A stretch of DNA of 64,000 nucleotides, taken from positions 62,001 to 126,000 of the forward strand of contig MGTU01000029.1 in the NCBI GenBank assembly GCA_001799615.1, given 5' to 3'. This stretch comes from Elusimicrobia bacterium GWA2_61_42 (GTDB lineage Bacteria; Elusimicrobiota; Elusimicrobia; Elusimicrobiales; UBA9959). Below, piece by piece: positions 15,770 through 23,742 of this stretch. Under the pieces are notes generated by a model that was not told the DNA's origin, searched no databases, and worked only from the letters and a program-made list of their open reading frames with translations. Numbering within the stretch: position 1 is the stretch's first letter; each line of letters starts with the position of its first letter. The translations under genes and the position numbers were made by a program.

Positions 15770-16072
15770 ATGAACAAAGCCATGCTTTCCAAAGCCGAGG
15801 GGATCGCCGGCATGCTTTCCTGCATTGCGCATCCCTCCCGTCTTATGATAATTTGTATGCTGGTAAAGAGGGAAATGTTCGTGCACGAGGTAGTGGAAAA
15901 ACTCGGCACGACCAAGGGGAACATCTCGCAGCACCTGCGCGTCCTTGCCGACCGCGGCCTTATCCAAAAGCGCCGCGACGGCAACCGCATCTTCTACAGC
16001 ATTAAAGACCCCAACCTGGCCGACTTAATAGCCAGGATAAAGAAGCTTTATTGCCCGAATTTCGATATTTAA
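15770..16072 (+). CDS. ArsR-family regulator, BigR/SqrR/YgaV-like
   Basis: 100 residues. The ATG at 15770 is chosen because the track's upstream extension reads through a terminator and promoter. The winged helix includes 'HPSRLMIICMLVKREMFVHEV' and recognition helix 'KGNISQHLRVLADRGLIQKR'. Two cysteines, in 'IIC' (helix 2) and in the C-terminal 'LYCP', lie where BigR, SqrR and YgaV carry the pair that forms a tetrasulfide with persulfides. The next gene is TusA, so persulfide sensing is a strong inference. A perfect inverted repeat overlaps its promoter, implying autoregulation. Confidence 0.85.
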   Translation: MNKAMLSKAEGIAGMLSCIAHPSRLMIICMLVKREMFVHEVVEKLGTTKGNISQHLRVLADRGLIQKRRDGNRIFYSIKDPNLADLIARIKKLYCPNFDI

Positions 16073-16089
16073 GAACGGAGGTACTCATT

Positions 16090-16335
16090 ATGGACCTTAG
16101 CCAGATAAAAGCCGACAAAACCGTGGACGCCCGCTCGATGGCCTGCCCCGGCCCCCTGCTGGAAGCCAAAAAAGGCATAGCCGGCGTGCCCGTAGGCGGA
16201 GTGCTGGAGATCCAGTCCGGCGACAAAGGCAGCCGCGAAGACATCCCCGCCTGGTGCGGCAAGTCCGGCCACGAGTACCTGGGCGTGCTCGAGCACGACG
16301 GCTATGATTCTTTGTTCGTGACCCGCAAAAAATAA
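16090..16335 (+). CDS. tusA: TusA-family sulfur carrier protein
   Basis: 81 residues. The ATG at 16090 follows CGGAGG, so the track's longer start is discarded. 'VDARSMACPGPLLEAKKGI' contains the TusA CPxP active-site Cys that carries a persulfide, and 'SREDIPAWCGKSGHEYLGV' is the usual C-terminal half with a second Cys. It lies 17 nt after the ArsR regulator, upstream of Hdr-type genes. In sulfur oxidisers TusA hands sulfane sulfur between DsrE-type proteins and Hdr-like complexes, which suits this operon. Confidence 0.93.
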   Translation: MDLSQIKADKTVDARSMACPGPLLEAKKGIAGVPVGGVLEIQSGDKGSREDIPAWCGKSGHEYLGVLEHDGYDSLFVTRKK

Positions 16336-16547
16336 CTAATTAAAAGTCTTCGCCGCCAAATAACGGGAGGGGTGACGCACGGGACGGCTTTTTGGGCCGG
16401 CCGCGGAAGGTGAACGGCAGGCACGCTTCTCGCCTCCCTAGCAGGGGATGGGTGGAGCGGCCGGACCGGAAAGGCGTTCCGGGCGGCAGGACCCCGAACT
16501 TGCAGTGGCGGCGCGGCGACAGAGGTTCCCAAAAGGGTATTCGGCTC
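16336..16547 (+). other. 212-nt GC-rich intercistronic region, possible structured RNA
   Basis: The only long gap in an otherwise tight operon. It is GC-rich with several self-complementary segments (GGCCGGCCGC near 16396 against GCGGCCGG near 16456). I see no T-tailed terminator, credible ORF or riboswitch class I can name. It might be an attenuator, a processing site or a second promoter region. Confidence 0.35.
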
Positions 16548-16925
16548 ATGCCTAAAAAAATACTTATTATTACCACTAACCATAGCTCCTATCCCGGCGC
16601 GGACGCCGTGGGGCAGGCCCGCATGGGTTACTCCGCCAATACCTATGTGATCCGCGTCCCCGACCCCGTCATGTTCCCCGAGGACTTCTACCTCAACGCC
16701 TACGATAAGGGCATAGCCGGCATCATCATCATGTCCTCCGGCTCCGACTGCCCTTATGAGGGCGCCTACGAGCGGCTCTCTAAGCGTGTCGCCCGCGTCT
16801 ACGAGAAGATGAGGGCCAGGGGCATAGCCGCCAACCGGCTCAAGCTCACCACCATCTGCACCGTCTGCCGCGCGGCCTTTCTTAAGGAAATCTCCGAAAT
16901 GGAAAAGGCGGTGGCCGCCATATGA
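16548..16925 (+). CDS. MvhD-like (Hdr-associated electron-transfer) protein
   Basis: 125 residues. The start at 16548 (MPKKILIITTNHSS) is chosen since the upstream extension has no coding character. The pattern 'YPGADAVGQARMGYSANTYVIRVPDP...GIAGIIIMSSGSDCPYEGAYERLSKRV' follows MvhD/FrhD, the [2Fe-2S] subunit linking hydrogenase to HdrA and also fused to QmoB. The N-terminal Cys pair of MvhD is replaced (NHSS), leaving Cys in 'GSDCPYEG' and a C-terminal 'CTVC'. The cluster may be altered or lost. It overlaps the next gene by 4 nt, so it is translationally coupled to an HdrA protein. Confidence 0.75.
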   Translation: MPKKILIITTNHSSYPGADAVGQARMGYSANTYVIRVPDPVMFPEDFYLNAYDKGIAGIIIMSSGSDCPYEGAYERLSKRVARVYEKMRARGIAANRLKLTTICTVCRAAFLKEISEMEKAVAAI

Positions 16926-18211
16926 GAGAACTTGAAAAGATAGAGGTAGACACGCTGGTCGTCGGCTCCGGCATAGCCGGCCTGCAGGCCGCGCTCGACC
17001 TGGCCGACCAGGGCTACTCCGTGGCCATAGTCGAAAAAGCGCCCAGCATCGGCGGCAAGATGATCTCGCTGAGCAAAGTGTTCCCCACCCTGGACTGCGC
17101 CAGCTGCATCACCACGCCCCGCATGGCCTCCGTTTCCCATCACCCCCGCATCAAGACGCTGACCTACAGCACCGTGGACGCCATCAAGCGCGAGGGCAAA
17201 ACTTTTACCGCCTCCGTCACCCGCAAGCCCCGCTATATCGACGAGAAAGAGTGTATCTCCTGCAAGCGCTGCGAGGAAGTCTGCCCCGTCTACCTGCCCG
17301 ACGAGTACGAGCAGGGCCTGGGCGCCAAGAAAACCATCTCCATACCTTTTACAAACGCCATCCCGCAGCTGCCGGTTATGCATCCCGAGCACTGCATCCG
17401 CTGCGGCGCCTGCGCCCGCGCCTGCCCCAAGGACTGCATAGAGTTCCTGCAGGAGCCGGCCCCGGTGGAGATCAAGGCCAAGGCCGTCATACTCGCCACC
17501 GGCTACGAGACCACCCCTATGACCGCCAAGAAGCAGTACGGCCTGGGTAAACTGCCCAACGTTATTTCGCCCATGGCTGCCGAGCGCCTGCTGGCGCCGC
17601 ACGGCCCGTACGGCCGCGTGCTGCGGCCTTCCGACGGCATGGTGCCCGGTTCCATCGCCTACGTGCAGTGCGCCGGCTCGCGCGACAAGAGCATCGGCGT
17701 GCCGTACTGCTCCCGCGTCTGCTGTATGTACGCCATCAAGCAGGCCATCCTGTTGTCAGGCTCGCTGCCCATCGCCGACATCACCATCTACTACATGGAT
17801 ATTCGCGCCTTCGGTAAAGGCTACGAGCAGTTCTACAACAACGCCCGGGCCATGGGCATCAACTTCGTCAAAGCCAAGGTGGCCCGCATCACCGAGGACG
17901 AGAAGCACAACCCCATCCTGCGCATAGAGCGGCAGGAGGGGGATTCCGCGCCGGCCGAGGTGAAGCACGAACTCGTGGTGCTGTCCCAGGGCCTGCTGCC
18001 CGGCTGCGATGTGTCCAAGTTTAATCTGGGCGCGGGCTTGAACGACTTCGGCTTCGTGCAGCTTTCCGACGAGACCGTCTCCTCGGCCGTCACGGCCGGG
18101 GCGGGCGTGTTTGCCGCCGGCGTGGTAAAGGGCCCGCGCGACATCCCCGACTCGGTGGTGGACGCCGGCTCGGCCGCCATGGAAGCCGCCAGCTATATAA
18201 GGAAACTGTGA
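16922..18211 (+). CDS. HdrA/QmoA-like FAD iron-sulfur protein
   Basis: 429 residues. FAD site 'LVVGSGIAGLQAALDLADQGY' at the N-terminus. The HdrA-specific Cys motif 'VFPTLDCASCITTPRM' lies near residue 60. Two [4Fe-4S] ferredoxin motifs follow, 'CISCKRCEEVCP' and 'CIRCGACARACP' (about 107-175), and then 'VQCAGSRD...PYCSRVCCMYAIKQA', typical of HdrA. Length and domain order match QmoA, the flavoprotein of the quinone-interacting oxidoreductase. It is predicted to pass electrons within a complex with the next three subunits. Confidence 0.88.
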   Translation: MRELEKIEVDTLVVGSGIAGLQAALDLADQGYSVAIVEKAPSIGGKMISLSKVFPTLDCASCITTPRMASVSHHPRIKTLTYSTVDAIKREGKTFTASVTRKPRYIDEKECISCKRCEEVCPVYLPDEYEQGLGAKKTISIPFTNAIPQLPVMHPEHCIRCGACARACPKDCIEFLQEPAPVEIKAKAVILATGYETTPMTAKKQYGLGKLPNVISPMAAERLLAPHGPYGRVLRPSDGMVPGSIAYVQCAGSRDKSIGVPYCSRVCCMYAIKQAILLSGSLPIADITIYYMDIRAFGKGYEQFYNNARAMGINFVKAKVARITEDEKHNPILRIERQEGDSAPAEVKHELVVLSQGLLPGCDVSKFNLGAGLNDFGFVQLSDETVSSAVTAGAGVFAAGVVKGPRDIPDSVVDAGSAAMEAASYIRKL

Positions 18212-20001
18212 TGGACGAGAAAATAACAGAAGCTTCGTCTAAAGACAATTACCGGCAGGAGCCGAAGGTCGGGGTTTACGTCTGCCATTGCGGCGGCAAC
18301 ATCTCCGACATTATCGACGTAAAAGCGGTGGCCGCGGCGCTGGCCAAGTATCCCGGCGTGGCCGTGGCCCGCGAGTACGCCTTCATGTGCTCGTCCAACG
18401 GGCAGGACCTGATAGCCGAGGATATAAAGAACCTGGGCATCAACCGCACGGTGGTGGCCGCCTGTTCCCCCAGCCTGCACGAACTCACTTTCCGCAACGT
18501 GCTGCAGCGCGCCGGAGTGAACCCTTACCTGCACGAGCACATCAATATCCGCGAGCAGGCCAGCTGGGTGCACAAGGCCGACCACGCGGGCGCTACGGCC
18601 AAGGCCATAAAGCTGGCGCAGGCCGGCGTGGAAAAAGTTCTCCGCAAAGATCCGCTCAACGCCATCCGCGTGGCGGCCGAACCCCGCGTGGCCGTGATAG
18701 GCGGCGGCGTGGCAGGCATGCGCGCGGCCCTGTCGGCCGCCGGCAAAGGGCTGGAGGCCGTCATCATAGAAAAAGCGCCGCGCCTGGGCGGCAAGTTGCT
18801 GGAGCTCGGCAAGATGTACCCGTCCGGAGAAGAAGGCCCGGCTATCGCCGGTAAGTTGGAAGCCTTGGTGCGCGCGGACAAGAAGATAACCGTGCACACC
18901 GGCGCCGATATAGACTTCGTCGGCGGCTTCGTGGGTAACTTCAAGATAAATTTTAAGAACGCCGACGGGACTTCCTCCCAGGTGAAGGCCGGCGCCATCA
19001 TAATGGCCACCGGCTACCAGCATTACAAGCCGGCCCAGGGCGAGTTCGGCTACGGCGAGGACGCCAACGTGGTCACGCTGCCGGAATTCATCTCCCTCAT
19101 GAAGAATTCCCCGGCCGGTCGCCTGGAGTATTCCGGCAAAGAGATAAAGAGCCTGGCCCTGATACACTGCGTGGGCTCGCGCCAGGTGGAGGGGATACAT
19201 AAGCCCCAGGCCGACGGCAAGATCAACGACTATTGTTCCCGCGTCTGCTGCTCTTCCGCTCTTTACGCCGCTAACCAGGTGAAGGACAAATATCCCGGCG
19301 TGCGGATCTACGACGTGTACCGCGATATCCGCACCTACGGCATGCAGCATGAGGAGTATTACGATAAAGCCTCGAAGGATGGTGTGCTGTTCCTTCGCCA
19401 CAACGAGGCTGACCAGCCTGTTGTGACCTCGGACCGCACCGGCCACACCGTTAAAGTTAAAGACGTGCTGACCTGGGGCGAAGAGCTGGAAGTGAAGGCC
19501 GACCTGATAGTGCTGGTCACCGGCATGATGCCTGCAGACATCTCTCTCATCAGGTCCCAGATGAAAATGCCGGTCGGCGCGGACCGCTTCCTGCAGGAAG
19601 TGCACCTGAAGCTGCGCCCCGTGGAAATGGCTAACTCCGGCGTCTTCATCGCCGGCACGGCCCAGTACCCCATGGACGTGCCCGAGGCCATGGCTGCCGC
19701 CGGCACGGCCGCCGCCAAAGCCGCCATCCTGCTGGCCGAACCCGATATCCCGCTGGAACCTTTCGTGGCCGTGGTGGACGAGCACAAGTGCACCGGCTGC
19801 GGCCTGTGCCCCGCCGAGTGCTCCTACGACGGCGCGCTGATGATGTCCGAGAAGAACGGCAAAAAAATAGCCGTGGTGAACCCCGCGCTCTGCAAGGGCT
19901 GCGGCGCCTGCGTGGCGGTCTGCCCGACTCGCGCCATTAACGTGGCCGGCTGGACGCTGGACCAGTTCGACGCGATGGTGGAAGCCATCGCCAAGGAATA
20001 A
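18211..20001 (+). CDS. HdrA/QmoB-like FAD iron-sulfur protein
   Basis: 596 residues from the ATG at 18211, which overlaps the previous stop (TGATG). The N-terminal HdrA domain starts 'VGVYVCHCGGNISDIIDV' and has the Cys-rich 'VAACSPSLHELTFR'. FAD site 'VAVIGGGVAGMRAALSAAGKG' is near residue 170; 'YCSRVCCSSALYAANQ' is near 345. Two [4Fe-4S] motifs, 'CTGCGLCPAEC' and 'CKGCGACVAVCP', lie at the C-terminus. QmoB usually ends in a fused MvhD domain; here that function is the separate gene at 16548. It is a probable flavin-based electron hub of the complex. Confidence 0.88.
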   Translation: MDEKITEASSKDNYRQEPKVGVYVCHCGGNISDIIDVKAVAAALAKYPGVAVAREYAFMCSSNGQDLIAEDIKNLGINRTVVAACSPSLHELTFRNVLQRAGVNPYLHEHINIREQASWVHKADHAGATAKAIKLAQAGVEKVLRKDPLNAIRVAAEPRVAVIGGGVAGMRAALSAAGKGLEAVIIEKAPRLGGKLLELGKMYPSGEEGPAIAGKLEALVRADKKITVHTGADIDFVGGFVGNFKINFKNADGTSSQVKAGAIIMATGYQHYKPAQGEFGYGEDANVVTLPEFISLMKNSPAGRLEYSGKEIKSLALIHCVGSRQVEGIHKPQADGKINDYCSRVCCSSALYAANQVKDKYPGVRIYDVYRDIRTYGMQHEEYYDKASKDGVLFLRHNEADQPVVTSDRTGHTVKVKDVLTWGEELEVKADLIVLVTGMMPADISLIRSQMKMPVGADRFLQEVHLKLRPVEMANSGVFIAGTAQYPMDVPEAMAAAGTAAAKAAILLAEPDIPLEPFVAVVDEHKCTGCGLCPAECSYDGALMMSEKNGKKIAVVNPALCKGCGACVAVCPTRAINVAGWTLDQFDAMVEAIAKE

Positions 20002-20002
20002 T

Positions 20003-20296
20003 ATGGCCGACGCTAAAAAACTCGCGGAACAACTGAAGAAACTTAACGAGCTGCGCGGCCCGGTGCCGCAGGAATTGCGCGACCGGGTGGCCGCGCAGAA
20101 CAAGGCGCAGAAAGCCATCCTCGACGCGCTGAAAGAAGGGCCCAAGACGGCGCCGGAGCTGGCCGCCGCCGCCGGCCTGCCGGAAGACAGGGCGCTCTGG
20201 TACCTGGTGGGCCTGCGCAAGTACGGCAAGATCTCCGACGTGGCCGGGCGCGGGGATTACCCCAAATACGAACTGAAAGCCGGGGAGGCCAAATAA
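20003..20296 (+). CDS. Small winged-helix-like protein of the Hdr/Qmo operon
   Basis: 97 residues. An N-terminal coiled helix (AKKLAEQLKKLNELRG) precedes a winged-helix-like segment, 'KAILDALKEGPKTAPELAAAAGLPEDRALWYLVGLRKYGKI'. It starts 1 nt after the HdrA stop and its stop overlaps the next start (TAATG), so it is embedded between two complex subunits. That suggests a complex-associated or assembly protein rather than a free regulator, but no function can be assigned. Confidence 0.65.
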   Translation: MADAKKLAEQLKKLNELRGPVPQELRDRVAAQNKAQKAILDALKEGPKTAPELAAAAGLPEDRALWYLVGLRKYGKISDVAGRGDYPKYELKAGEAK

Positions 20297-21390
20297 TGAA
20301 GGTCAACCCGGAACTCATCGACGAGATAAAGAAGTACGGCGCTTTCGACATCTCCGCCTGCTTTAACTGCGGCAACTGCACCGCGGTCTGCCCTCTGTCC
20401 AAAGAAGACGCCTCTTTTCCGCGCAAACTGATCCGCGCCGGGCACGTCGGCATGGAAGAGAAGATCACTTCCGCCATCGAGCCCTGGCATTGCTACTATT
20501 GCGGCGAATGCTCGTCCACCTGCCCGCGCGAGGCCCAGCCCGGCGAGTACATGATGGCGCTGCGCCGCTACCTCATCGCCAAGTACGACATCACCGGCCT
20601 GTCCAGGATTTTCTACAAGAACGGCTGGCTGCAGACCTGGCTGGCCCTGGGCCTGCTCGCGGGCTTCTACTTGCTCTATAGCTCCTATACCGGCGACTTC
20701 GGCGCGCTGGCCGGAAAAATAGAGCTGGCCTTCCCCGTTTACGTCACCATAGCGCTGGGCGGCTACATCATAAACATGTACCGCTACGCTATAGTAAAAC
20801 CGCTGGGCGGCATAAAAGCTTCGCTCAAGCCAGCGCATATCTACGAGACTTTCGTGCACGGCTTCACGCAGAAGAACTTTAACGGCTGCGAGGAGACCGA
20901 CTGGACCCGCTGGATAGCGCATCTGCTGGTGATGAGCGGCTACGTGCTGACGCTGCTGATCTCCAACCTGCATTTGCTGTCTCCGCTGGACAAGCAGTAC
21001 TCCGCGTTCAGCCCGGTCAGCCTGCTGGTCTGGTACGCGGGCCTGGCCATCCTCATCGGCGGCGGCGTTATGTCGCTGCGCAGGGTGTTCAAGAGCGCGG
21101 AGTCCTCCAAATTCTCGCACCCGAGCGACTGGCTGTTCGTGGCGACGATGTTCCTGATCGGCGCGAGCCTGTTGTTCACGCATTACCTCAACGTGGCTTA
21201 CGGCCCGCAGGACCCGCTGCTGGCCAAGGTGTACCGCCTGAACATCGCCATAGAGACGGTGTGGATCCTTCTCATCGTGCCGTTCACCAAGTGGATACAT
21301 ATCTTCTTCAGGCCGCTCGCGGTCTATTTCCAGCACGTAAAGCGCGAAGCCGCCGCCGGCACAGCGTTCGGCTTTAATTTGAGCAGGTAA
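20296..21390 (+). CDS. QmoC-like membrane subunit (HdrC fused to cytochrome-b-like domain)
   Basis: 364 residues. The N-terminal 110 residues are HdrC-like with two [4Fe-4S] motifs, 'CFNCGNCTAVCPLS' and 'CYYCGECSSTCPR'. About six transmembrane helices follow (first 'LQTWLALGLLAGFYLLY'), with His residues in 'WIAHLLVMSG', 'LFTHYLNV' and 'KWIHIFFRPL' that could bind heme b. This is the QmoC architecture, a fusion of HdrC and an HdrE/NarI-like quinone-reactive subunit. It should anchor the complex and exchange electrons with quinone. Confidence 0.88.
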   Translation: MKVNPELIDEIKKYGAFDISACFNCGNCTAVCPLSKEDASFPRKLIRAGHVGMEEKITSAIEPWHCYYCGECSSTCPREAQPGEYMMALRRYLIAKYDITGLSRIFYKNGWLQTWLALGLLAGFYLLYSSYTGDFGALAGKIELAFPVYVTIALGGYIINMYRYAIVKPLGGIKASLKPAHIYETFVHGFTQKNFNGCEETDWTRWIAHLLVMSGYVLTLLISNLHLLSPLDKQYSAFSPVSLLVWYAGLAILIGGGVMSLRRVFKSAESSKFSHPSDWLFVATMFLIGASLLFTHYLNVAYGPQDPLLAKVYRLNIAIETVWILLIVPFTKWIHIFFRPLAVYFQHVKREAAAGTAFGFNLSR

Positions 21391-21402
21391 AGGAGAAACA
21401 AC

Positions 21403-21954
21403 ATGGCTGACATAAAAGAACTGGAAGCGCAGGTAGCGGCCCTCAAGGCCGACGTGGAGGTCCTCAAGGCCAATGCGCCGGAGGACAAGCTCTCTATGGT
21501 GGTCATGAGCGGCGACATGGACAAGCTGTTGGCCTCTTTCATCATCGCCACGGGCGCCGCCGCGATGTTCGAGAAAGTGGTGATGTTCTTCACCTTCTGG
21601 TCCATCCCGGCCCTGAAAGACCCGAAGAAGACCGTCTCCAAGGACACGGTCTCCAAGATGTTCGAGCTCATGCTCCCGAACGGCGCCGACGGCACCAAGC
21701 TGTCCCAGATGAACATGGGCGGCATGGGCAAGGCCATGATCAAGTCCATCATGAAGAAGCACAACGTGATGACGCTCGAACAGCTGATGAAGACCGCGGC
21801 CGATTCCGGCGTGCAGATCTACGTCTGCCAGATGAGCATGGACCTGATGGGCTACAAGATGGAAGAGATGATAGATTACCCCAACCTCAAGAGCGCCGGC
21901 GTGGGCAAGTTCCTGGCCGAGGCCGGTACCAGCAAGTCTTCGCTGTTCATATAA
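21403..21954 (+). CDS. DsrE2-like sulfurtransferase-family protein
   Basis: 183 residues. An N-terminal coiled coil (ELEAQVAALKADVEVLKAN) leads into the DsrE/DsrF/DrsH-like domain: 'MVVMSGDMDKLLASFIIATGAAAMFEKVVMFFTFW', 'SQMNMGGMGKAMIKSIMKKHNV' and 'GVQIYVCQMSMDLMGYK', with the conserved Cys before MSMD-x-MG. DsrE2 proteins can carry sulfane sulfur and are often encoded with TusA and rhodanese in sulfur-oxidation loci. SD AAGGAGAAA. The association with QmoABC-like genes suggests sulfur is delivered to or received from this complex. Confidence 0.88.
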   Translation: MADIKELEAQVAALKADVEVLKANAPEDKLSMVVMSGDMDKLLASFIIATGAAAMFEKVVMFFTFWSIPALKDPKKTVSKDTVSKMFELMLPNGADGTKLSQMNMGGMGKAMIKSIMKKHNVMTLEQLMKTAADSGVQIYVCQMSMDLMGYKMEEMIDYPNLKSAGVGKFLAEAGTSKSSLFI

Positions 21955-21979
21955 TTTCGGTAAATCTAACGGAGGAAAA

Positions 21980-23161
21980 ATGAAAAAATCGGTTAACGTG
22001 TTTACTGCGGCGTTCGTTATAACCGGCCTCGCGGTCAACGTTTTCGCCACCAACGGCGACAATATGATCGGCGTAGGCCCCACCTCGCGCGCCATGGGCG
22101 GCACCGGCATAGCGGCCCCCCAGGACGCCATCAGCGCCATCTTCTCCAACCCCGCGGCGCTTTCCCAGTTGACGGGTTCCCAGTTCAACTTCGCCGGCAC
22201 CTACTTCGCCCCGACCGTAAAGGCGACCGTAGTTTCCGGTATGATGGGTACCTGGAAGGGTGAGAGCCAGGACACTGGATACGCGATTCCTGCCATAGGT
22301 CTTTCAACCCCCATAAATGACAAAATGATGTTCGGTATAGCCGCTTACGGCGTATCCGGTATGGGCGTGGACTACCGGGACATAGACCTTAACAACGACA
22401 TGAACACGAAAGTCTCCGTGATGAAGTTCGTGCCTGCCGTCTCCTATAAGAACGGAGCTTTCTCCTACGGCGTCGGCCTGGATATAGATTATCAAGCCGC
22501 CGACTTCGGTAAAGGCCTTTCGCATAATTACGCATTAGGCGCGCGTCTCGGTGTGGGCTATGAATATGGGGTGTGGAACTTCGGTCTTACCTATGTTACC
22601 CCGCAGAACGTGAAGCATGAGCGCGTTTACGACTTCGACGGTAATGGCGTGTACGATGATCTGAAGCTGGAGAACCCCTCCCAGTATGCCGCCGGTGCCG
22701 CATATAAGGGCCTGGACAAATGGATCTTCTCAGCTGATGTGAAATATGTGGATTGGGCCAATGCCGACGGCTACAAGGACTTCGACTGGGAGAGCCAGAC
22801 CGTATACGGCCTGGGCGTGCAGAACAAGACCACCGACAAGCTGACGCTGCGCGCCGGTTGGAACTACGGCAAGAGCCCGCTTAAGGTGCACAATAACTTC
22901 AATCCTACGGGCACCACCAATATCCAGGGTGTTAACATGATGAACATCGGATATGAGTATTTCCGCGTTATCGGTTTCCCCGGTATCGTGGAAAATCACA
23001 TGACCTTGGGAGCCGGTTATGAGTTCTCACCCAAGTTCACCCTGAACCTGGGCTACAAGAAGGCCTTCGCCAAGACTATCAAAGAGACCTCCACTGACGG
23101 CACCATCAAGTCCGAGCTCTCCGAAGACGCTTACGACCTCGGCCTCACCTTCAAGTTCTAA
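21980..23161 (+). CDS. FadL/OmpP1-family outer-membrane channel
   Basis: 393 residues with signal peptide (FTAAFVITGLAVNVFA). The mature start 'TNGDNMIGVGPTSRAMGGTGIAAPQDAISAIFSNPAALS' is the FadL/TodX signature, including an N-terminal hatch and NPA motif. The rest is beta-barrel with a terminal aromatic 'LGLTFKF'. FadL channels import hydrophobic compounds. As the last gene of the sulfur operon (SD GGAGG, 25 nt after dsrE2, terminator behind) it may pass hydrophobic sulfur compounds, which is an inference. Confidence 0.9.
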   Translation: MKKSVNVFTAAFVITGLAVNVFATNGDNMIGVGPTSRAMGGTGIAAPQDAISAIFSNPAALSQLTGSQFNFAGTYFAPTVKATVVSGMMGTWKGESQDTGYAIPAIGLSTPINDKMMFGIAAYGVSGMGVDYRDIDLNNDMNTKVSVMKFVPAVSYKNGAFSYGVGLDIDYQAADFGKGLSHNYALGARLGVGYEYGVWNFGLTYVTPQNVKHERVYDFDGNGVYDDLKLENPSQYAAGAAYKGLDKWIFSADVKYVDWANADGYKDFDWESQTVYGLGVQNKTTDKLTLRAGWNYGKSPLKVHNNFNPTGTTNIQGVNMMNIGYEYFRVIGFPGIVENHMTLGAGYEFSPKFTLNLGYKKAFAKTIKETSTDGTIKSELSEDAYDLGLTFKF

Positions 23162-23177
23162 TATTAAAGGTGAAAAC

Positions 23178-23208
23178 AAAAGGGGCGGCCAAAAGCCGCC
23201 CCTTTTTT
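23178..23208 (+). terminator. Terminator of the sulfur-redox operon
   Basis: GGGGCGGC / GCCGCCCC stem (23182-23202), A-run before and TTTTTT after. It can work in both directions, also for the convergent receiver gene. Confidence 0.9.
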
Positions 23209-23220
23209 ATTCCGCGGTAG

Positions 23221-23592
23221 CTATGCCGGCTCCTGCAGTATTTCTTTCACCAGTCCCTGCAAGGCTTCAATACTGAACGGTTTCTCAAAAAAGCCTTTTA
23301 AACCATATTTCTCGGCAAAGAGCGGCATCTCGCAGTGTTTAACGGACCCGGTTATCAGTATGCACTTGGTTTTGCCGTTCCCGGCGGCCGCCAGCTCTAT
23401 GAGTTCTGTGCCTGACCCATCTCCAAGCATCAGGTCGGTTATTAAAAGGTCGTAGGAGTTGGCGCCCATCAGGGCCCGCGCCCGGGTCGTGCCATTGGCC
23501 AGTGTGATCATGTATCCCCGGTCGCTTAAGGCGCGCTCATAAAGACGCAGCAATGACTCTTCGTCGTCTACCGCCAATATGGTCTTAGGCAT
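23221..23592 (-). CDS. Stand-alone response-regulator receiver protein
   Basis: 123 residues. The ATG at 23592 has SD GGAGGAG, preferred over the track's 23613. Receiver hallmarks are present: acidic pair 'AVDDEESLL', phosphoacceptor Asp in 'DLLITDLMLGDGSG', Thr in 'ILITGS' and Lys in 'GFFEKPF'. There is no output domain, so it acts like a CheY/Spo0F-type relay. Its minus-strand promoter carries the same bipartite motif as the divergent ECF sigma gene, which implies control by that sigma factor. Confidence 0.88.
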   Translation of the reverse strand: MPKTILAVDDEESLLRLYERALSDRGYMITLANGTTRARALMGANSYDLLITDLMLGDGSGTELIELAAAGNGKTKCILITGSVKHCEMPLFAEKYGLKGFFEKPFSIEALQGLVKEILQEPA

Positions 23593-23619
23593 ATCTCCTC
23601 CGTTCAGCCCCAACTATAA

Positions 23620-23646
23620 GACGCGCCCGGGCCGAAAAAGGTTTAG
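23620..23646 (-). promoter_or_regulatory. ECF-type promoter, copy 1 (receiver gene)
   Basis: Minus strand: CTAAACCTTT (23646-23637), exactly 12 nt, GCGTC (23624-23620). Same elements and spacing as the copies at 23695 and 25324. AACC at -35 and CGTC at -10 are typical of ECF sigma promoters. Confidence 0.8.
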
Positions 23647-23694
23647 TCTTGGCCGGGCTCTGGCGGCGGGTCTTTTATATAATCAGTTGAGGGG

Positions 23695-23725
23695 CTAAAC
23701 CTTTTAAACGGCCGGGGCGTCAGTG
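23695..23725 (+). promoter_or_regulatory. ECF-type promoter, copy 2 (sigma factor gene)
   Basis: CTAAACCTTT (23695-23704), 12 nt, GCGTCAGTG (23717-23725), just before the sigma gene. Implies autoregulation. Confidence 0.82.
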
Positions 23726-23742
23726 ACTATGTGGAAACCATA

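Noticed and set aside
18193-20229. 678-aa minus-strand ORF opposite the HdrA-type genes
   Set aside because: Antisense shadow of high-GC genes: His/Gly/Val-rich low-complexity translation without domain motifs, while the plus strand holds clear HdrA motifs.
16922-21390. Methanogen-type heterodisulfide reductase
   Set aside because: No HdrB with CCG domains and the membrane subunit is QmoC-like, so a quinone-linked complex is the better reading.
20257-22200. 647-aa minus-strand ORF opposite qmoC-like and dsrE2 genes
   Set aside because: Same reason; no recognisable motif and it runs across three well-supported plus-strand genes.
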